Source: Corella eumyota (lineage: Eukaryota; Chordata; Ascidiacea; Phlebobranchia; Corellidae). Taken from it: a stretch of DNA of 64,000 nt. The stretch lies in NCBI GenBank assembly GCA_963082875.1, contig OY720099.1:6386001-6450000 (forward strand), in the 5' to 3' direction. Below the pieces are notes generated by a model, which ran no database searches, had not been told where the DNA came from, and saw only the letters and a list, made by a program, of their open reading frames with translations. Both the position numbers and the translations under genes were made by a program. Each line of letters begins with the position of its first letter. Position 1 is the stretch's first letter. Positions 11,011 to 21,969 of this stretch are shown one piece after another.

Positions 11011-12342
11011 ATGAGTGAATTTAATACTGTTCCAGTAACAGAAATCACAAGTCTCAACATTAATGCATTATGGGAAACCATTTTAAAAGATATTGAAGAA
11101 AGTTCGTTTCTTTCTCTCGATGTAGAAATGAGCGGACTTGGGTGTTTATCCTCGACAATGAAGAGCAACATGGATGATCGATATGCAGCTCTCTGCCAAG
11201 CAGCATCCACAAGATCAATTATATCCCTCGGAGTGGCGTGTTTTAAATTTGTTCAAGCAAAGAATCAAGAAATGAGATATGAAGCAAGTGTGTATAATAT
11301 TATTCTGTTATGTTCTGAACCCTATACCATTGACCCTAATGCTGTTAAGTTTTTAGTTGAGCATGGATTTGATTTTAATAACCAGTATGCCCATGGTCTG
11401 CCATATCAGCGTGGAAACGATAAACCTGATAAAAATAATGAGGATCAGAAGCATTCCATTCGAGATCTTTTTTCAAATATAATTCGCCAACGGAAACCAT
11501 TGGTGTTGCACAATGGTTTGGCTGACCTTATTTTTTTATACAATGGTTTTTATGCACAGTGTCCAAGCAAATTAGCAGTGTTTTTAGCCGACCTATCTGA
11601 GTTGTTTCCGGCTGGTTTGTATGACACCAAATACATTGCAGAATTTCAGAATCGATCCCCTGCTTCATTTCTTACTTTTGTGTTTGCCGAAAGTTACCAA
11701 AAAAATCTGCAGCGCAATAAACAAGAAAAAATGCACTTACAAATGGAATTTAAATGTATTCCAGGTTTCAGTATTAATGTAAACCTTGAAAGTACGGAAA
11801 CGGAAAAAAATTTGAGTGCTGAAGTATGTGAGAAATATTCCGCATATGGATGGTGTCGTTTTGGACTCGCTTGTGAAAAAAGTCACCAAATAAGCGACAT
11901 TATTCGATTCCATAGTGACAAAAAATTAACCCGAAAAAGAAAAATGGATTCCAATCACAACAACTCGGAACAAAATGGTGTGGCTACAGTCCAAGAAAAG
12001 ATAGTTACCAATATATCTGAAAAAAATACCTCGGCGAGTAAACCAGAACAAGCTCAATCTGTTAACAAATCACAAGGTCATAGGTCGGGTATGGATGCGT
12101 TTATGACTGGCTATGCCTTTGGAGTATTTATTGCAATAAATTGTAAGGATTTTAGTCTTAGCAATGAAGTAATAAAGGGCTATTCGAATGAAATACCCTG
12201 TTTTGACAAGGAATTGCAGAAGTTAGTTACAAATAAGCTCTACATAAGTGGAAAACATATTCCTCTACAAATATGTAAAAGTGAATTTGCAAAAACTTCA
12301 AAGTTACATAATATTAAATTTGTTAAAATTTATTTGAAGTAG
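11011..12342 (+). CDS. TOE1: TOE1, CAF1-family 3' exonuclease of snRNA processing
   Basis: A single exon codes 443 residues. The DEDD-type ribonuclease fold is marked by SLDVEMSGLG (Asp37, Glu39), VLHNGLADLIFLYNGFY (second Asp), LYDTKYIAE (third) and HRSGMDAFMTGYAFGVF (His and last Asp). Between the third and fourth catalytic motifs sits a CCCH zinc finger of spacing C-x8-C-x5-C-x3-H (CEKYSAYGWCRFGLACEKSH), and after it a basic RKRKMD stretch that may act in nuclear targeting. This order, with the finger and polar loop placed before the final exonuclease motif, is that of TOE1 rather than CNOT7/PARN. TOE1 trims 3' tails of snRNAs and related RNAs in Cajal bodies. An AG at 10990-10991 lies 20 nt before the ATG and could be a spliced-leader acceptor. 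Confidence 0.95.
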   Translation: MSEFNTVPVTEITSLNINALWETILKDIEESSFLSLDVEMSGLGCLSSTMKSNMDDRYAALCQAASTRSIISLGVACFKFVQAKNQEMRYEASVYNIILLCSEPYTIDPNAVKFLVEHGFDFNNQYAHGLPYQRGNDKPDKNNEDQKHSIRDLFSNIIRQRKPLVLHNGLADLIFLYNGFYAQCPSKLAVFLADLSELFPAGLYDTKYIAEFQNRSPASFLTFVFAESYQKNLQRNKQEKMHLQMEFKCIPGFSINVNLESTETEKNLSAEVCEKYSAYGWCRFGLACEKSHQISDIIRFHSDKKLTRKRKMDSNHNNSEQNGVATVQEKIVTNISEKNTSASKPEQAQSVNKSQGHRSGMDAFMTGYAFGVFIAINCKDFSLSNEVIKGYSNEIPCFDKELQKLVTNKLYISGKHIPLQICKSEFAKTSKLHNIKFVKIYLK

Positions 12343-12765
12343 TGTTTTAAAAGTATTATTTTTTTGCAACAATTCGGCACATATAAATACTTTGTTTGAA
12401 TTTTAATCTTGTATAAAAATTTACTGTATAAAATTCAAAATTTTGTTGATGCAAATTTTCATTAATTTTCATTTTTTCTAACTTTTATTAATTTTTTTTT
12501 GTATTTTTTAGATAGTTATGTTTCTGTAAAATTTTGGTTTTCAAAAATATGTTTTTGTGTAATTATAATTATCCATTTATGACAAGTCGATCATCTTTAA
12601 AAAAGGAACCAAGATGAAAAATTAAGGAAATTATTAAAAGGAAAACCTAACATTTATTGGTAAGTCAAAATTAATTTATACTTTGTAGTATGGTTACCTA
12701 AATGCTTGTGCTAACTATATCTTTCAGTTCTGTTCAGCTGTAAAAAGAGCTGTATAATATATAAC
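12343..12765. other. TOE1 3' flank, AT-rich
   Basis: The TOE1 3' untranslated region must lie here. No canonical AATAAA stands out close to the stop. No coding exon or repeat is seen before the SINE at 12766. Confidence 0.4.
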
Positions 12766-13063
12766 AGCAGCATGGTGTAGTAATTATAGAACACTTGCTA
12801 CACTACGTTAGGTTGTAGGTTCGATCCCGACTCCTCTCATGCTGTAGCGCCTTAAAGTAAAATGAACGGTATAACCTCTTGCTAACCCATCACTAAATCA
12901 GCAGCTTAATTATCGGGCAATTATAAATCTATAAGATCCCAAACTGTCACATGCAACTGAGACTGGGTCGGAGTAACTGATGTTACTCTATGTTTAGGTC
13001 GCGCATTCGACCTTTTCACATCGAGGATAAAGATATATACAAAAAAAATATATATATATATAT
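12766..13063 (+). mobile_element. tRNA-derived SINE, near full length
   Basis: The head has GCAGCATGGTGTAGTAATTA, the B-box-like GGTTCGATCCCGACT, the stem region GCTGTAGCGCC, then the family body (ACTGGGTCGGAGTAACTG, CTATGTTTAGGTCGCGC) and tail (CGAGGATAAAGATATATAC). It ends in an A-run and an (AT)n stretch. Confidence 0.9.
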
Positions 13064-13386
13064 AAATAAAATAAATTGAGTTGAAACTAGCTTTAATATT
13101 AGTTGTCCTCAAAAAGTTTTACTGCATAAACTGTAACGTATGATGTCATCGTCATAGGCTTTTTTACATGCAACTGTGAACTAAACGGTTGAGTATTGCA
13201 CTGGTACGACTTAGCCTCGAAACATTTTAGACTGTGGAGCGTACCTTTAAATGTACCCCCCAAACATTTTTTATATTACTTAATTCGTATAGCGTCATCT
13301 GGCGTCTATATGTTTTTAAGATTTGTGTTTATGTAGGGCGCTATTGAGTCAAAATGTTATAAAGACCGGAATTATTTAAATTTATA

Positions 13387-13562
13387 TGTCCGCTAGTGTG
13401 GTTAAGCGGTCATGGTAGCGGACTACGAGCCGAAAATTTTCGAGTTCGAGCCACACCATTGCCACACTATTCGCCCTTGAGCCCGGCGTTTACGGATAGC
13501 TTGAACACGTCATAATATCACACTCCTACCCAATAAAAAATATAAAACCTATCACCTTAAAA
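13387..13562 (+). mobile_element. Second, different tRNA-derived SINE family
   Basis: The head has a pol III A-box-like TGTGGTTAAGCGGTC and a B-box-like GAGTTCGAGCCACAC about 45 nt apart, as in a tRNA. The body after it (CCCTTGAGCCCGGCG, then GATAGCTTGAACACG) is unrelated to the common SINE of this window. It has no intact anticodon arm or mature 3' end, so a SINE fits better than a tRNA gene. Only one copy was found here. The 3' boundary is uncertain; the short palindrome CACCTTAAAAGGTG at 13552-13565 is near it. Confidence 0.6.
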
Positions 13563-14192
13563 GGTGATATGAAATAAAAATAAAACACATAAAATAATTT
13601 GCAGAAAATTGACGATATTTAAAAATAAGGTATTTTTTATCACTTTAACTTGTGCAACTGTTGGATTAAAAATTCTATTTGATGTAATTATATATTGTGC
13701 GCTTTAATTATTTTTTTGACTGTAAAATAAATATTTAATAAAAGTTATGTAAAATTGAACAAACTTTTCTAAACTTTAATAGAAGATTAGAAAAAGTTTT
13801 AATTGTCTGTATCCAAACACATTTATTTGTCTTAAATAACAAGTCATTTCTGTAAACACGAGATGGGGTTGGGTTCGTTTATAATTTGGCGCGCAAAATC
13901 GACGTGGACTGATGTGAAATAAACCGAGACGAAAATGAAGTCAGCCAAATCTTTTTCAAATAGAAAAAAAAGTTAAATCTTTTGTTCGATGTTTTATTGA
14001 CTTGTTAAAATATTCTACAGGGTAGAAAAATATATATTTTCTTTTTTATTTAATCCTAAAATTTAAATTTTATTACTTTATCACGTTTTCAACTCAACTG
14101 CTATGTTTATTTTTTTTACAACGCTTTAAGAACAAATAAATAAAATAGTTTTCCTATCTTTGTTTTGGGCGACGTTTTTAATATTGACTTAG
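13563..14192. other. Intergenic, no gene seen
   Basis: AT-rich sequence without recognisable repeat or coding content. A slightly GC-richer patch near 13860-13930 may be regulatory, but no motif is clear. Confidence 0.4.
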
Positions 14193-14765
14193 ATGGCAAA
14201 TTTTGGATTCAAACAAAAACATCAGACAATGGAAGTTTTTTCGGTTGGAAAAACCTATTTCGAACCCTGTTTTTTTAAAACATGGTTTTTCCTCTACGAG
14301 AAAATTGCCTTTTTTGGAACGAAGGTGAGTAACTGTCCTGTAATGACAATATTTTTTTTACACAGACTTTCGCTTTTTAAAAGTTAGTACAATGTACTGT
14401 TATTGTGCTGTACTACTAGCTTAGGCTTGTATATATATAGATCTTTTAAAATATAAAGTTGGGAAGAGTAATAACATAATTTTTCAATATACAGAACTTA
14501 AAATTAAAAAAAATATGATTAAGATAGATTTATAAATATTAGAAGATAGATTTATTAATATTCGCAATGGCTTATTTTATATTAAATAAGTAAAACAGCA
14601 AAAAGTAAAAAATGATTGTATACAAGAGATTGTTATTTATTATAGAAACTCGTTCTTGCAGCACCTAATGATAATCTTTTGTTTACAAATCTTATTAAAA
14701 ACAATTCAGGATTTAACAAATTTTCAAAGAGGATAATTAGTCGGCGTTTGTCTTTTAAACATTGA
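14193..14765 (+). CDS. Possible two-exon small gene, doubtful
   Basis: Exon 14193-14324 (44 codons from ATG, ending at a strong donor AAG|GTGAGT) and exon 14646-14765 (after TTTATTATAG, 40 codons to TGA) join in phase 0 to an 83-residue product rich in Phe, Lys and Asn (starts MANFGFKQKHQTMEV, ends IISRRLSFKH). The same frame stays open for another 37 codons past the TGA. A poly(A) signal candidate lies near 14969. No family is recognised. The only support is phase agreement and good splice signals, so chance remains likely. Confidence 0.22.
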
Positions 14766-15772
14766 AGTCGTCGACGAAAATCGACAAACAAATTATTATC
14801 ACAATGGAAACGAAAAAAGAAAGAAATTAATAGCAAGTTAGCTTATTTTAGAAGCCCATTCGAGTAATTGCGAATTGTACGTGATTTAGTAGCCTTGGGG
14901 TGAAACGGTAAACCTAACATTTTTCTTACAGGCAGATATTTAATTGTAAAAATTATTACAGTACTTTCAATAAAAAGTTAAGATAAACAATGCAGCATCA
15001 TTAAATATTGCTCTGGAAAAAGTTAAAGTCAAATAATAAAGTTATATTATTTATGTAAGACAAAACATACCCCGCAGCAGATTTTAGCAAGTGTTTTCGA
15101 TGTTTAAATATTTATTTTTGTAAGATGCAATATACAAAATATAGTGTTCAAATAAGTAAATTGCACTAAAATTTTCCCAGCTACTTTTGGCTTATAACAT
15201 ATATTTAACAATTTAGAAATCTTAATAGCAACTTGAAGACAGTGTGATTTAACTATCAACTAAACCAGTCGCTCTTTTTTACAAGTTTCTTTGTGCGTGT
15301 CGTTTTACTAGTTCAGTTAACCGTAAAAGGCATTAAGATTTATACTTTATTTGGAAAACACCGTTTTTAGTAAAATTTAGTGTCTATTTAAGAAAAGAGA
15401 AAGTTTTTGTTGTAGATAATTTGCAATACACAGATATAAAACAGAGTGTTTTAGAACTTATTTTTAGTTTTAGAAATTGAAAAATATGAATTGGCATAGA
15501 AGGCAGTTTAGTAGTGCAGCGTATTTAAAATCAAAAAAGTCAATTTTAGTCGTGAAATACATACATGTATATTCTTATTATTTAAATAACTTTACATAAA
15601 TTTTACAACTAAAATACCATTTAAGAAAGGGTTTAGAAATAATTATTTAACTTTACTGATACAATCAGTTGTTAAAACTTGAATTTAATTCTTAATTGTT
15701 TTACAATATAGGTGATGACAAGAAAATAATTTGTAATTGACTTTAAACTGGGCCAACCGGCTGGATTAAAAT
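14766..15772. other. Intergenic upstream of CALHM
   Basis: No coding exon, SINE or tRNA seen. This must contain the promoter of CALHM exon 1a, but no TATA box or other motif was convincing. Confidence 0.4.
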
Positions 15773-18700
15773 ATGGCAACTATATTTGCCGCGTTTGGTA
15801 AGTCGATTTAATGAAATAATTACACTATTGTAACAGTATATTCGTATTTAATTTACTTAGTTATAAGGTGGTATATGGTATTTTTTAGTCTAGATTTTGC
15901 AAAGTTGATAATGTTATAATTTAATAAGACTTTCTAAAACAGTTTAATTGTCAAGCCAATGATTTAAAAAAAATCGTTGTTTCGAATTAAAATAGAAAAT
16001 AAAAAAAGTTTGATAAATATTTTACCCCGATTATGACGTAATAATGGGTGAAGGTGAAAGTGATAACGGCAGTAGTGGGTGTAGGGGTTTTAGTTTATCT
16101 ACTTTTTTCGGTAAGTCTGATATAACTGGGTTAAGAAATTTATTAATGTTATACAATAGAGTCAAAAAACCTAAATATTCTGAAAAAAAACAAAATATTC
16201 TGTTTTTTTTAGCTATCATGTTTTATCACATTAGTAACATTAAGTATTAAATCATTTTTAGCATATTCTTTTTTAAAATATATTTAAAATTTGAAGCGCT
16301 ATATAAAAGTAAAAAATGAACATAGAATTTAGTAAAAAATAAACATTTATTGAATTATTTTTGTAGTAAATTGTAGGAATCAATTAAAATTTAAAATTAT
16401 ATAGGATTTTTTTTAAACGAAGTGAGTAGTATAAAATAGTAAAACGTAAAATGTTATTCTAAAATTTAGTTATCTTTAAACAATTCGCATTTTCAGCACT
16501 TTTAAAGAATTATTTTCACAAGTTATGCAGTGTCAAAAACTAAAAGGGTTACAAATTATTTAAACGATTTTAAAAATGTCGTTGAATCAGTAAATAAAGT
16601 ATAGCTCGAGGGCAAGACACCTACAAACTTCGCCGGCGATTTTAGTAACCACACCTCTATTAAACCTTATCATTACCGCGTTAACAAAAAGTTGTGTTAT
16701 GTATGTTAAAAAATGTATAATGCAAATGAACTAAATCATACAAAAACTATTAAATTATAATTTTAAAAACTGTTTTTTTTTTTTTTTTTTTTTTTTTTAT
16801 AAATTGGAAATAATAACTTTACTTCACAATTTTATTTTAATAATTAGTTAAATATAATTCTTATGTATTTGTTTTTTTTTTTGTTATAGGTAAGTCGGTA
16901 GGAAACAACAAGGGATCAATTCAAAATTTTGGAATAGTTGGAGTTACTATTGCATCTGAAGAACTCACTAAATTTATTTTCTTTTTCTGCCCATGTGACT
17001 ATCCGCATAATAAAGTAAGTTGTACCAGTGACCCAAGGTTCGAATATCGGACCTTGTTTTTTTTTGTATCTTTATCTTCGATGTTAAAAAGTCGAATGCG
17101 CAAAAGTCCATGCGTAAAAGTCAAATGCGCGACCTACACATAGAGTAACATCAGTTATCTTTGGCAGTTTGGGATATGAAGGAACAGAATTGCTTGATTA
17201 TTGGGCTGTTGAATAAGTTTGTGTCGTTTATGGCGCCTTACTTAACGGCGCAACAGCATGAGATCACTGGGGATTAAACTCAGGACCTCATGTAGTATAG
17301 AAAGTGTTTTAACCACTACTCAACGTTGTCGTGTCGCATCTTGTTGCTTCGTTTTTGGGTTTCAAACAAATGTGATTAGTTTAAACAATTCTTTTATTTT
17401 GCAGTTTAATAGGGACATAAAATATACTTAATTTAACTGCCTGGTTAGCGTGTTTATTTTGCATTTTAACAGCAGTAACAAAAAGTTGTTTTTAGTTGTA
17501 TGGTTCAATATTTATATGGGGACCAGCGGTTATTTTGTTCATTTGTGGGTTTCTGGTAAATCGTAGAACATGGAGACTGACCACAGGTATGCCAATTATT
17601 TAAATATTTTCACTATTTACTATCAACTAAAAGTTTCGAAATATTTTAGTATTTATAAAGGCCATTGTGTCATTCTTATGGTTTAGAATGGTTAAATACG
17701 GTAACGGAATTTTATAATGGTATATTAGTAATCTTTCTGCTGATACTAAAATGTCACTTGTTATGCTGTTTATTTTAAACGCTCATCCAAGCGTTAATAT
17801 TAATGTTTAACAAATAACGTGTCGTAAGAACAAAAAAATTTAACCTTAGTTATAATAGAGAAAATTAAGCACAAATTTTAAATTTTTTTTGTCATTGATT
17901 TGTGGTTTAAAATTAGATTTTGTGTAATTCCCCCTCCCCCCCAAAAAAAAAAAAAATTGTATGAAAAGGCTTGACTTTTAAAATATATAGAAAGCAGTGT
18001 TTAAGTACTTTTGCGTGTGGGATCACTCATATCATGCTTGGTTTAAAGTGCAATGTTTAAAACTCAACCCAACCGTATTGCGTTTACATTTTTACCTAAA
18101 CTCTTACATTTTTGTGTATTGAAAATTAAATACTAACCTTTTTCCTAGTGGCATTTTATATTTTATTAGTTTGTAATAATAAGAAAAATTGTATATTGTT
18201 AATATAAATCATTATGAAAATCAACACTCAATGTTTAATAATTTTGTTATTATCAAACTTTAGTTACTTTATATTAATAAAGACAAATATAAATGATTAC
18301 AACCTAAAATCGAGCTAATGTTTAATCTTATTTTTGTATTTTTTTTAAATTAAAAAAGATATACAAATATTATTTAAAAGTAAATCTTGAGTAAAAAAAT
18401 ATGACCAATTTATGGTAAAAAATTAAATTTGTAAGTAAGTATACTAATATTGTCTAAAGTTTAAAAATAACTTGTTTAAATATTAGTAAAATAAAGACCA
18501 TTTATTATTTTGCAGGATTGTGTAATCGAACCCAAGGTATTGGGAGAGGCGGAAAACGGATATTTCATTTTCTGTTTATTTTTAGTCAAATCGCAGTGAA
18601 AGCCTTTATAGCGCCGGCTACTTGGGTTGTTTTAGCTTTTCTTAAGGTAACATTGGTAATAAACATGTTTAATTTTTTAACTTATCTTTTGTACATTGTG

Positions 18701-21440
18701 CCTAAAAAAAATAAAACTCCAATCTAATAAATTTCTTTTTTTTAAGTTTTTTTTTTACTTTTTTAATTTTAAAATGTGGTATATACGTTATTTGTGTTTA
18801 GGGTGACTACTACGCATGCGCGAAGTGGCCTAATCCCAATGATTTAAATGCACGTGCTGACTTCAATTTAAAATATTCCAACGACAGTTTGCCAAGACCA
18901 TGTATGTTCAAGTAAGTATTGTCTATTTATCGTTATTTTATTAAAGTGCTAAATTGGAGAGTTTTGCAATTTTGTAAGTGATGTATATAGCACGTTAGTA
19001 TGGCTGACACTGAATCATAAAATGGCTTTAGAACATTTAAAAAATGTCTGTGGTATTTACAATTTAATTTTCAAAAAATATTGAAAAATGATTAACATCA
19101 AAAACAGGTTACCATATTTTTGTGTGGCGTAGAAAGTACCAAGTAGCGTAGTGATTGTATACAAGCTGGTATTTTCTACGTCATCACAAACAGGGCTTCC
19201 CTCTTCTTTTTTTTAATTAAATTAATTTTTTTTAAGTTGTTTAACTTAAAAAGTAGGTATAACATTTAAAGTTAAAACCATTACTGTGTTCAGTGACACC
19301 ACTTTATTTTTTTTTTGAGTAAAAAAATATCGCCAATATTGGACTTTAATTTTATGATGTTTATATATTTAGAACATTTAAATAACGATTGTTACGTTTA
19401 TATCGCATTCAGTTTAGAGTTTAATGAGACATTTCAGAAAAAAACGAAAAAAATGTTATAGTCAACAGCATGCTTGGCGTGTTTTAGGCGTTACCTAATC
19501 CTATAATCATTTACACACCCACACATAAGTGGTGTGTGGTTTATTGTTACGTCACAAAGAAAAAACCCTAATTTCTGTATTATTATTTTGTTGTAGTTCA
19601 AACCCGATAAAATTTGACGGTAGCGAAGCTGAGATCATAGCACGTGACTTAAGAGCATATAGTCATACTATTGGCTGGTTATACGTTTGTTTTGGTTTGT
19701 CGATAGGTGTGGTTTGTCTTCTTTGTTTTAGATGCCGATCAAGGTACTCATACGAGCAGGGAAACTATATTGACAGGTACTTAATAAACTAAAAGTAACA
19801 TTTTAAAATAAATATTTAAATTTTTTTGAAATAAAAATTTGGATTATATATACTAAAGTTAGCTTATTAATCCTAAATACAATATTCGTATAAAAATGTA
19901 AAGAAAATAAACCCTAAATACCTATACTATACCAAGCAATGTGGTGTAAAGGTCAGAACTGCATGAGGTCATATGTTCGATTCTTAATGATCTTATGCTG
20001 TAGCGCCCTTAATTAAGGCGCTATAAACGGTTTAAACTCCTGCTGAGCCAGCACCTAACCAGCAGCCTAATTTTCGGGCAATTATAATCTATAATATTCC
20101 AAACTGCTAAAGTCAACTGGGTTAAAGGAACTATTGTTACTCTATGTTTAGGTCACAAAATCAACCTTCCCACATCGAGGATAAATTTACCAAAAAAAAA
20201 GAATAAAAAATTAAAATTCTTTTTTTATTAGATATCGATCAAATGAAGTAAAATTGTTTGAAGCGGAATTGGATAAAAAAGCTGAAGAGCAAGCGAAGAG
20301 GATTGTGGAGGGATACTTCTCCAAACCTCGGAGCAAGGAGGAGTGGGATCAAATTGCAGTTATCAACGACAAGGCAGGACTTGATTACGTCACAAAAGAT
20401 ATCAAAAACAAATTGTTAAACTATGACGTCATAATTATTTATTTCTTGAAAATATTTTAGGTCACGAGAAGCAAGCGGGGAAGAGCTATTTATTCCCCTC
20501 TTCACAAATTCGTGAACAAGGAGTTGAGAGCTCAGGAGGATGCTAAAATTGATGATTTAGTCGCGGATGCTGCGCAGAAAATTAAGGGGAAATTTGGGCT
20601 TAGAAAGAAAAAACGTAAATGCAAATTTAATCTGAATATTAATTAACAATAACTATAAAAAATTTATTAGTTCAAAAAAATGTAATAACGGTTTAAACAT
20701 TTTCATTTATATTTTTTTTAGCTGTTCCTAAAAATGGAAAAGGAGGAACAACAGCGCCCGCTAGCGGCGGAGGAGTTTCAATCCCAATGACCACCATGCT
20801 TCTTGCCGGAAACAAATCGAAGACGAAAGTCATTCAAAAAGCTCCGATTGAAATGAAGTCGGATGCTTTTCACAATGTAGCTGATAACAAACCTGCTTCC
20901 GAAAATCCCTCTTCTACTACCCAAGAGCAACCTCCAAGCGTTCCTCTTAAAGATGAAACTCCAGTGGTGGTGACGCCACCCAACACGACTGACGTCACTT
21001 TATCCACGACTGCTGACGTCATTCCTCCGACAACTTCTGGCAAAATTTCACCCGAAAATCATTCGGAAGAGCAAGTTGATTTTCAACCAAAAGAGAAAAG
21101 CTCTTCTGCTGATGCTCCTTCTACTCCAATAACAAGAGTTATCGAGACGAACGATCCGGAAGTCATTAAGGCGTTGATTCCTCAGGATTATCGCGAAGAA
21201 GAACCCGAGGTACAAGCGGCTGTAAAGGAGACATCTTTGGGTGACTTCGGAGGAGATTATTCTCAAAATCCAGAGAGCTCGGAGATTGTGAGTTCGGACT
21301 CGGAGTTGGATTCGGGAGCAGGGAAGGGAGATTACACCGAGTTAGTCGAACCGTCTCAGGAAAATGTTCACCACGAAGAAGAGGAGGAAGAGGAAGCTGA
21401 AAGATTTGAAGACGAGCAACCTCTGTTATCGGAAGAGTAA
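15773..21440 (+). CDS. CALHM: Calcium homeostasis modulator (CALHM) large-pore channel
   Basis: Exons 15773-15797 (1a) or 16044-16110 (1b), then 16890-17014, 17496-17586, 18516-18646, 18802-18911, 19597-19776, 20232-20373, 20461-20614 and 20722-21440. With exon 1a the product is about 558 residues. CALHM proteins form voltage- and calcium-gated ATP/ion pores in the plasma membrane. Marks of the family are TM1 with FCPC (Cys42, Cys44), LYGSIFIWGPAVILFICGF (TM2) with NRRTWRL, APATWVVLAFLKGDYYAC (end of TM3, Cys130), Cys158 in RPCMF, and TM4 after DLRAYSHTIGW. The four cysteines fit the two conserved extracellular disulfides. EEWDQIA and YSPLHKFV match the cytosolic helices of vertebrate CALHMs. 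The final exon adds about 240 residues of Pro/Ser/Thr- then Glu-rich tail, far longer than typical. The exon ending at 20373 seems to use a GC donor; a GT donor at 20389 is the alternative. Confidence 0.92.
16044..16110 (+). CDS. CALHM: CALHM alternative first exon 1b
   Basis: ATG 16044 opens 22 codons (MGEGESDNGSSGCRGFSLST, then FF) and ends TTC G|GTAAGT, the same phase and nearly the same last residues (FG) as exon 1a (AAFG at 15797). Either could join the exon at 16890 as ...FGKSVGNN. Exon 1b would give a Gly/Ser-rich cytosolic N-terminus of 23 residues instead of nine. Confidence 0.55.
16769..16799. repeat. Long T homopolymer in CALHM intron 1
   Basis: An almost unbroken run of about 29 T. 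It may be a plain slippage tract or a reversed poly(A) tail, but no retroposed body is seen beside it. Confidence 0.8.
17056..17333 (-). mobile_element. tRNA-derived SINE, reversed, in CALHM intron 2
   Basis: Read on the minus strand it has the head with GTAGTGGTTAAAACAC, body pieces, and the tail complementary to GTATCTTTATCTTCGATG. It is strongly diverged and has a small local duplication of the tail region (AAGTCGAATGCGC / AAGTCAAATGCGC). Confidence 0.8.
19934..20200 (+). mobile_element. tRNA-derived SINE in CALHM intron 6
   Basis: The head is AAGCAATGTGGTGTAAAGG, the body has CTCTATGTTTAGGTCAC and CACATCGAGGATAAAT. It ends in an A-run about 20 nt before the acceptor of the exon at 20232. 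The piece before GTTACTC is shortened relative to other copies. Confidence 0.85.
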
Positions 21441-21838
21441 ATTGTTACCCAGTTTGAAGCATGTTGTTTTATAGAGCAGTCGAGCGTCAATGACTTTATG
21501 GTCTTTGTATTAAAGGTTTATTGATACCCGTTGTGGGTTAAAGTACTAAACAAAAATTAATTCTTATAACGTTATATTAACTGCAACCTTTTCCTGATTT
21601 GTGCCAACCGCTTACACCATTTCTGTACAGACGTGATTCTAATTTTGCAACAAAATTGTTATTTCGTGACGTCATTTTTGTCTTGGGTGACTTTTTTTTG
21701 TGTCTTATCGATTCTGTAATTTGTAAATAAGCCTTGCACATGTTTTAAATCATCGTAATTGCTTCGTAGCAACGGTCCAGTTTCGCTAGAGTTTCATCTT
21801 GTAAATACAATATTATACGTGTAATAATATTAATGCCT

Positions 21839-21844
21839 AATAAA
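21839..21844 (+). terminator. CALHM poly(A) signal
   Basis: AATAAA about 400 nt after the CALHM stop and 114 nt before the trans-splice-like acceptor of the next gene. No other AATAAA occurs between. Confidence 0.6.
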
Positions 21845-21969
21845 CGATTTTAGACAATTGTACAAAATTAGTTGCTTTTTTTTATCAATAAATTTATGTT
21901 TTTTTTTCAGGTTCGTATTATTTATTTTGTTTTCAATTTTAACCTTTTTTTTTTTTTAGAAATTAAAAG

